Below are positions 57,877 to 64,000 of a DNA stretch of 64,000 bases, piece after piece. The DNA comes from Marsupella aquatica (lineage: Eukaryota; Marchantiophyta), in NCBI GenBank assembly GCA_973895155.1, contig OZ316896.1, positions 11,594,001-11,658,000 on the forward strand, written 5' to 3'. The position numbers and the translations under genes are program-made. Each line of letters opens with the position of its first letter. The first letter of the stretch is position 1. Under the pieces are notes generated by a model that was not told the DNA's origin, did no database searches, and worked only from the letters and a program-made list of their open reading frames with translations.

Positions 57877-59485
57877 ATGGCGAACAGCGAGGAAACGCCA
57901 ATGTTGCAGAACGAGGAGCAAATTTACAAGGGAGAGAAGAGCCCCGAGAGTAAGCATGCGGAAGAGAAGGTGGCCGTCGAGAACAATGAGCCGGAGGCCG
58001 TTTGTGGGTTTCCCGTGGGGCCTGTCGGAGAGGGTGTTGTGATGGGGGAGCCCATTCAGCAGCCCCGCCAACCTTGGTCGACACACTTCTTGGCCTGCCT
58101 TGGCAGCAATGACGAGTTCTGCATGAGCGACATGCAAGTTTGTAAGTTTCTTACTTCCCTGCGTTGCATTATTGACAGTGGTCTGATTGAGTAGGCTTGA
58201 GAATCACCCTGTCGGTGAGAATACCTTCCCGGCTCTTCCTGTAGCTTTGAACCGCGTTGCTAAGAGGTTGTTCCCAATGAAATTTTGAGAGATGTCGCCG
58301 GACTGTCGTCGCTAGGTTCACTTGCTGATGTCTCTGCTCAGTCCTTCGCCTTACTCGACCGGTTAGACGTCCGGAAGGCATCTATAAGATCACACCTGGA
58401 TCTTCCTCAATGACAAGCCCTACAAACATGTAGGATCTTGATGATGACTTCCACTTCGTTACATCAATGACAAATGCTAGACTAGCGGTTCCAAGTCTTA
58501 TCCAACAACGAAAGCTTTCATATCTAGTGTTGTTTAGAAACTTTGGAATTGGCATGCGGAGATGATACTTGATGACCACCAGAACACACCTCATCTCTTT
58601 CGAGCTAGTTGGGAATGCTGTCATCATGAGACCGGGGGGAACTGGGAGCACCTTTCGGTAGACAATTGACTTCAATTGTATCGTGATTGATCTGTCTGGT
58701 GGAATTATGGATACATGGATCTTGTTATCGTTGAGCTTTGTCACGGTCTAGGGAGAAGCTTTAGCGGGAGTTTTTCGTTTCTTTCGACAGATCCACGCTA
58801 GACGGCTTCGGAGTTTACAAAGAGTGGAACTAATTACTCTGTGTTCCATGTCATTGAATTACTCTTAGAAGTCATGGCCGGCTTTCTCTCATGTACTTGG
58901 GCTCGTATTTTTTGATATGCTGGACAGGTTTGTTGGGATGGGTTGCTCCATGTGTGCTCTATGCCAGCAATATGGAGCAGCTGAATCCAGGCCAGGACTC
59001 CTTCGTCAGTCACTGCATGGCGTACAGCAGTCTCTTCGCGATGGGCAACTTCCTCTTCGGCGCGAACTCTATTGCTCCTTGTTTCTCCTTCCCGGGCCGT
59101 ATTGCTCTTCGCCAGGCTCACAATTTGGAGGTGAGCTCGTCTGCACTAGAGTCTGTTTCAAGCGAATTGCATTTTATGCAAGGTTGTGGTCGTAGGCTTG
59201 CCGTCCGGTGAACTAGGTGAGCACGCTGTCGTCTCAAATGCCCTACCTTCTCTTTCGCAGGGACACGGTGAGAAGTTTGTGAAGTCCATCGGATGCTGCT
59301 CCGGGTTGATAAAGTCTGACGAGGAACGCGAGCAGTGTGATTCTTTCTGCGACTTTACGTTGCATTTCTGCTGCCACCAATGGGCTCTTTGCCAGGAAGG
59401 CCGTGAAATTCGCCGCAGAATTGCCCATCGTGGACAGATGCCCCACTGCTACATGGCTCCCCCATCACAGCAGACCATGGAATAA
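57877..59485 (+). CDS. PLAC8-family (FW2.2-like/cell number regulator-like) cysteine-rich protein
   Basis: Three exons, 57877-58141, 58928-59130 and 59261-59485, with gtaagt/ggacag and gtgagc/tcgcag junctions and consistent phases, encode 230 residues. The first 65 residues are polar and acidic, containing PVGPVGE and PWSTHFLACLG (67-77). The PLAC8 domain starts in exon 1 and continues with VCLLGWVAPCVLYASN (88-103), HCMAYSSLFAMGNFLFG, then a C-terminal cysteine cluster GCC...CDSFCDFTLHFCCHQWALCQEGREIRRR (167-209, quoted with a gap). The last segment is the hallmark of plant family members. These are small membrane-associated proteins linked to cell-number control, calcium signalling or metal transport; which role applies here cannot be told. 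ATG 57877 was chosen over 57823 for its context. Confidence 0.94.
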
Positions 59486-60408
59486 GTCAATTTGAAGGTA
59501 CAGCGATGTGGAAAGCACGGGAAAGGTTACGATCGTCTGGGTTTGAGATCCGGTGATATGCTATTATGAGTCTCAAGTACTTTTAGGAGCCCTTCTCATC
59601 CGGCTGATAAACTGTCATTGCCGCCAGTTGTACCGTTCTTGACTTTGGAGCCATTTCTCTCCACGAGGGATTTGTTTTATGATGATCGCGAGCAGTGAGT
59701 TTGTAGTCAGTGAAAAGGTCTGTCAAATAAGGGGCCCGCACGAAGTAGACATCAGTTGTCTAGTTATAACGACAACTTTCGGGTAATATTTTGGCCCGCA
59801 CGAAGTAGACATCAGTTGTCTCGTTATAACGACAACTTTCGGGTAATATTTGCTTCAAATAGTGAACGGTTTGGTGGTCTGTCAGTTTCAGCTTGCAATA
59901 ACTTCACTGTGCTCAATGCCAGTCAAGCATTTCGTAAGACATTGTAAAATAGATGCTTTGAATGTGTCCTCTCTGTGCTACTTCCACGAATTCATGGTTA
60001 TTGGATTCGTTATTGTTCTGCTGATATATACTATCGCATGGTCCAATGCATCTTGGTTAATTTGAAGTGTCTACCTAGTGATGACAACTCGTAGATACTA
60101 ATAGCATCGTCTTGATATAACATCAACTACAGTGGGGAGTGGGATTCTCTCATAGAGTGAATTCTACAAAGGATAGTGTATGACAGCCCCTTGGATTCTA
60201 TCTGTCAATTGTGTTTTGGACAGAACCCCTAGATTGTTCACAATCGATCCTCAGCAATAGGTGTACCTACGAGCTGTAGTGGTGAAGGTGCACATCTTGA
60301 ATTGCAAGAAACTGTTTGTTAGCATCGTCCATTGTCTGAAATTTGTTTAGGAAAGCCGAGGCTCAAAATCAGATGAAGAGCAGGGAGTAGTCTTCCTTCA
60401 TCAGGGGT
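59486..60408. other. 3' flank of the PLAC8 gene with a 60-bp tandem hairpin repeat
   Basis: About 59734-59853 is a 60-bp unit present twice (GCCCGCACGAAGTAGACATC, AGTTGTCT(A/C)GTTATAACG, ACAACTTTCGGGTAATATTT). Each copy has nested inverted repeats: GTTGTC...GACAAC around GTTATAAC. The rest shows no gene. Confidence 0.6.
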
Positions 60409-60872
60409 TCAAAGTTGTTTGTCTAGGAACGAAGGACCAAATTGCTTCAGCTTCCAGTTCTTTTCTTGAATTTCCAGCAGTCTATAAAGTTCTGAACTAT
60501 GGTTGGGCGTGGAATCGGAGGGAATTGAGCGGCAAGCCAAGATGTGATCGTATATATACCCCAACCTACTGGCCTCTTCAGGAAAGGAGCCACTCATTAA
60601 CTTCAGTATCCCTAGATACGCTATCCTATACTGACTAAGTCAGAAATTACTGACTGAGTCAGGAATTGAAAAGTTCCAGCTCCTAGTCGGCTCAGATCCC
60701 CTTTCCTTATTGGAGACGAAACCTCCATCTGACGTCAACTTTCTGCGAGTGAGGCCACTTGTGTGTTCCAGTGCTTGAAGCTGAGTATGGACACATTTCT
60801 GTCTCTCATACTTCACTCTTTGCATAACGTTTTTTGTAAAGCCTTCAAACTTAGCGGCCAGATGATTGACTT
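60409..60872 (-). CDS. possible small gene or gene remnant, unrecognised
   Basis: Two open minus-strand stretches follow each other: about 60872-60640, with LAAKFEGFTKNVMQRVKYE and LQALEHTSGLTRRKL, and 60597-60409, with MSGSFPEEASRLGYIYDHIL and RLLEIQEKNWKLKQF. The amino-acid mix is protein-like, with charged helical segments. A splice from gtcagt near 60650 to the ctgaag before 60600 is conceivable but not certain. I do not recognise the family. Confidence 0.3.
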
Positions 60873-62119
60873 TTTGATGTAAAACACATCATCCCAGTCA
60901 TTGCATGTTGAGTTCTCCACGCGCAAAAAGGAAGTTTTGACTCTTTATATACCATGACTACATTACAAGGTTGACATAGCCTCTTGAGATGTGGGGACGC
61001 AGTGATTGAAGCAAAATACGACGCACTTAGGGCTAACCACCATACTTTCATCCACTTGTAAGCTCCTACGCGCAATTTGACCTTCTGCCCTACAGGTCCA
61101 CGAGCTCGTCCAGCATCCTGTCCTCAATAGATGTGCTGTTTTGCGGTGAAGAGAACAATGGTACTGGAACGATGTCCCTGTTTCCGTGGACACGTACTCA
61201 AGGACCGTCCATATCGAGAATAAAGAGAACCCTCAACGCCCACGCAAACCTATCAGGGCAAGCCTGTATTCAATGGATCCATCACCTAGCCAACCAAAAG
61301 AGACCAAGTTCAAGTTCTGCAGGAGACAAATGACATGAGAGTGGGTCAAAGATCTGTTGCTTGTTAATTAAAATGAAGTTTACTGTATCAGATTAAAAAA
61401 GAGGGTCATTGATTGTATATAAAACGTTGTACTGAATCATAGGTGAACGGGTGAAAAGCTCTGGTGGTGGGCATGAGAATTTAATTGGAACAACAGATAC
61501 AAATTAAAGCCACGGGTGCATCAAAGTGGACAAACGGTCACTTTTTGATACTTTGAAAGGTCAGTCGAGATTATTGAGTCCTCTTGAGTTTGGTGTGATT
61601 ATCTAAATGAATGATCATGTGTACGGCTGTCATTACGGGCTACAAAGTAACACCAGCAGACCTCTACCTTTGTGTAAGCCGTCCTAAGAGCAATCCTAGC
61701 AAAGGAGAAGGTAAACACAGACACAGGACGAGAAAAGTTCTTTGTGAAAAATTTCACAGTACAACCTCGTTGCTATGATACTCAAGTTGCACTTACACAA
61801 ATGAGAGCGCCAGTATATATATGAGATGAGTTGCATTCAAAGGTACGGGACCACGTACACATCCCTCCAGCTCCTACTGCAATTTAGAATGAAGGAAGTT
61901 TTGAGATCATGTTAACAATAAACTTGCCCACTAGAATCACCGCTAGCCGTTTTTATCTTCTCATACCAATGCCGGACCCAAAATTTCTTCAAGTGCATAA
62001 CGACAAACATATTGCTCTACGACTCCGTCATGACTCAAAGGTGACAAGTTCATAAGAGAGCAAAGTGATAATGAGCTGTAAATCCTACGGATGAGAATGC
62101 AAAGAGTAGAATTGACCTG
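60873..62119. other. intergenic, 3' side of WDR70
   Basis: Overlapping minus-strand ORFs at 60851-61075 and 60963-61193 are not recognised. The 62.0-62.1 kb part should hold the WDR70 3' untranslated region. Confidence 0.4.
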
Positions 62120-64000
62120 TTACTCTTCTTCTTCGTTGTCTGGCTCATCAAAAATTGGCTTAGGCTGCGTTTCTGCATATGCTGGTCCAAAGAAACTGGG
62201 TTCCTTGGCAGCAGCATCTGCATGTTTCAGGATGGCCTCACGAGGATCTTCCTCCATCCAGGTTTGTTTTATCAATCCACCCTCCTGAGAAAGAACCAAT
62301 TGTTTCGGACATTAACCCCGTGCATCTCAGTGCTTCCCGTTTACAGTACAGGTAATGAACAGAATATAAAATGCGGATACGGGAACGAACAAATGTAGGC
62401 ATAGTCACCTTCATCAGATACTGCGTAAGAAGACTGCCTTTTGTAGTCCCAATTCTTCCACCAAACCCGGGCCCTGTGACTGGCAAGTCAGGTCGCCTCG
62501 ACTTGATTGGATCAACTAGAGCTTTCTCACGTTGTCGTTTCCTGCTGGATTCATCTCTGAACATAGGCAGCGCATGAGGACTGTGAATCACAGGTTTAGC
62601 CACAAAGTCGTCTACGGACTTCTTCCGCGGGGCTCGTGACACGCATACTAGGGCACCCCTGACACTCATCGAAGGATCATATAGAACTCGTGTACATCCT
62701 TCGGTCCTGTTGCCTGAAGTCACAAAAATCTGCAGAAAGGCCAAGCCACGGTCGGAAACTTCACTGAGGCAATGATCGAATGTGGCTATTTATGTGAGCA
62801 AAGCAGATGGATGCGATAATTCCCTCAATGGATTCAAGGAACAGAGATACAAACCTTCAAATTCGTGGACGGAATCAATCGTTTATGTCAAACAGCCATT
62901 GCAATTAACACATTCATGACTGCTTTACCCAATTCACAATAACAAAAACAACTGGCATATAAAAGACTATAACACAGAAGAAAGACGGGACCTGATTGAG
63001 CCGTGGATGCCAGACACTGCACACACCACTGTGGTTGGCTGACAACCCGAGTTTGTGCGTAAGTTCAAGACGAGTTTTGTCAAAGAACATAAGTGCACCG
63101 TTGCCACCTTTCTCTGCCGATGTACCTGTGAGGATCAGACGCTCATCTGGACTAAAGGAGACATTGGTCTGGGCGTATGAATTGCTCAAGTCCTCAAATA
63201 CTTTCAGAGCCTTCTTACTCTGGCGAAGATCCCAAACCTGAAACAGAAACAAAAAGATTCAGACGAGTTCACAGTTTCAACTGGAAGACGACTCCTCCGG
63301 CATTCTAATATCGGACAGAATGATCATATTCTGTCAGAGCTAACTATGTAGAATTTAGAGATTTTCAACATCACCAAGCATATATGTATTGACTACCCTG
63401 TATAAGCACTCAGCACTTGAAGCAGAGACATCAGCACATTCTACCGGAGTCTTATGACTCCAGAAAACTTCTCAAACTCAATTGCCCAGTGTGTGCTGAC
63501 CTTCATGGTGGAATCCGTACTTCTAGAGAGCAGTGTGTGTCCATCAGCTGAGAAACACAGTCCAGTCACATCATCGCCTCCTTCGTGAGCTTTCTCTATG
63601 AAAATATCGGGTCTAGAACCCCAACCAGCTTTAACATTCCAAACCTGTTCCAGAGGGAATGGTAGACTTTAGTGGTAAAGAATACACATTGAAGACTGCA
63701 TAGAATACATAGCCAAAAACTGGCATGAATGTCCCTTCCAGACCAGGAAAAAGAAGCTAATTTGGGCTAAGCGAATAGTTCCTCGAGTTTGTGGTAGTCC
63801 TGAATTCAGGACTACCACAAATTGGCGGATTGATCAGGGAATTTTCGCTCTAACTTGCGAGGCATGCCGTCAAAGCATCCGAACACTACACGTACCACAA
63901 CAGGAATCCTAGTCTCGAGGGTGAAGCGATTAACTCCTAGCTTACGCATAGTCAGCATTCTTTTGCTCAAAAGGATAGGAGGGACAGGAACAGACCTGCA
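62120..64000 (-). CDS. WDR70: WD repeat-containing protein 70 homologue, 3' part (runs off the window)
   Basis: Exons read 64000-63996 (last five bases of an exon), 63644-63501, 63237-62992, 62729-62409 and 62284-62120, with gt..ag introns and phase 0 joins, encoding 292 C-terminal residues. Visible WD40 pieces are VWNVKAGWGSRPDIFIEKAH, TGLCFSADGHTLLSRSTDST, KVWDLRQSKKAL, VSFSPDERLILTGTS and GVCSVWHPRLNQI. The non-WD tail has APRKKSVDDF, SPHALPMFRDESSRKRQRE, PDLPVTGPGFGGRIG, DPREAILKHADAAAKEP and an acidic end DEPDNEEEE. This WD core followed by the HALPMF...TGPG-GGR...DPREAIL tail is characteristic of WDR70 (gastrulation-defective homologue), a nuclear protein linked in other eukaryotes to chromatin and DNA-damage responses. 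Nothing looks broken. Confidence 0.95.
63788..63821. repeat. perfect 34-bp palindrome in a WDR70 intron
   Basis: Arms TTTGTGGTAGTCCTGAA and its exact complement meet at a central GAATTC with no loop. It lies in the 351-base intron between 63645 and 63995. Confidence 0.95.

Noticed and set aside
58891-58927. Upstream extension of PLAC8 exon 2 (frame with MYLGSYFLICWTG)
   Set aside because: Using the acceptor at 58927 joins exactly in phase and restores the conserved VCLLGWVAPCVLY block; the extension is intron.
1-64000. CRISPR arrays, operons or prokaryotic defence systems
   Set aside because: Genes have gt..ag introns and the repeats are unequal tandem or transposon-derived; there are no regular spacer arrays, ribosome-binding sites or co-directional gene clusters.

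Overview
The window is nuclear DNA of a land plant. Four genes are recognised with confidence. They are split by short introns with gt..ag ends and encode plant housekeeping or plastid proteins: a Rab GDP-dissociation inhibitor, a thylakoid-lumen FKBP-like protein, a plant PLAC8/FW2.2-like cysteine-rich protein and WDR70. A fifth gene of unknown function is also well supported. A decayed piece of plastid psaA lies in the nuclear sequence. The repeat content (Mutator-like elements, tRNA-derived SINEs, a pogo-like transposase of the NMDETHF type, a non-LTR retrotransposon tail) together with compact introns makes me think of a bryophyte or another seed-free plant. This is inference; no sequence here fixes the species.

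Layout. 1-25.7 kb is gene-poor and repeat-rich. It holds local tandem arrays (1.08-1.73, 7.98-8.30, 15.34-15.85, 17.56-18.04 kb), two non-autonomous Mutator-like elements with clean target duplications (4.49-5.30 and 8.79-10.26 kb; the second carries a small ORF with ankyrin-like repeats), a hairpin-rich MITE cluster (19.03-19.40), two SINE copies (19.72-20.02, 24.35-24.76) and a broken retrotransposon tail (22.79-24.0). Two GC-rich islands (12.0-12.6 and 20.4-21.5 kb) have no recognisable gene attached. 25.7-29.34 kb is a GC-rich, two-exon plus-strand gene for a 638-residue protein of unknown function, with a basic nuclear-localisation-like stretch and an LxLxL (EAR-like) motif. 29.83-30.01 kb is the psaA-derived NUPT.

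33.6-46.5 kb is the gene-rich part. The FKBP gene runs on the minus strand (33.61-35.91 kb, N-terminal exons uncertain, up to about 37.3 kb). The complete 13-coding-exon Rab GDI gene also runs on the minus strand (41.03-45.66 kb, 444 residues). Between them, at 37.72-38.26 kb, is an inverted duplicate of GDI exon 4 with most of its flanking introns. Its reading frame and both splice sites are intact.

46.5-57.3 kb is again repeat-rich: tRNA-like sequences, an LTR-like repeat pair, a decayed pogo-like transposase with an apparent internal inversion, a MITE and a second retrotransposon tail. 57.9-59.5 kb is the complete three-exon PLAC8 gene (plus). 62.1-64.0 kb is the 3' part of WDR70 (minus), which runs off the window; the two genes are convergent. 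A possible small unrecognised minus-strand gene lies between them at about 60.4-60.9 kb. The genes do not form a pathway: GDI acts in Rab recycling, the FKBP in the plastid lumen, PLAC8 at membranes and WDR70 in the nucleus.
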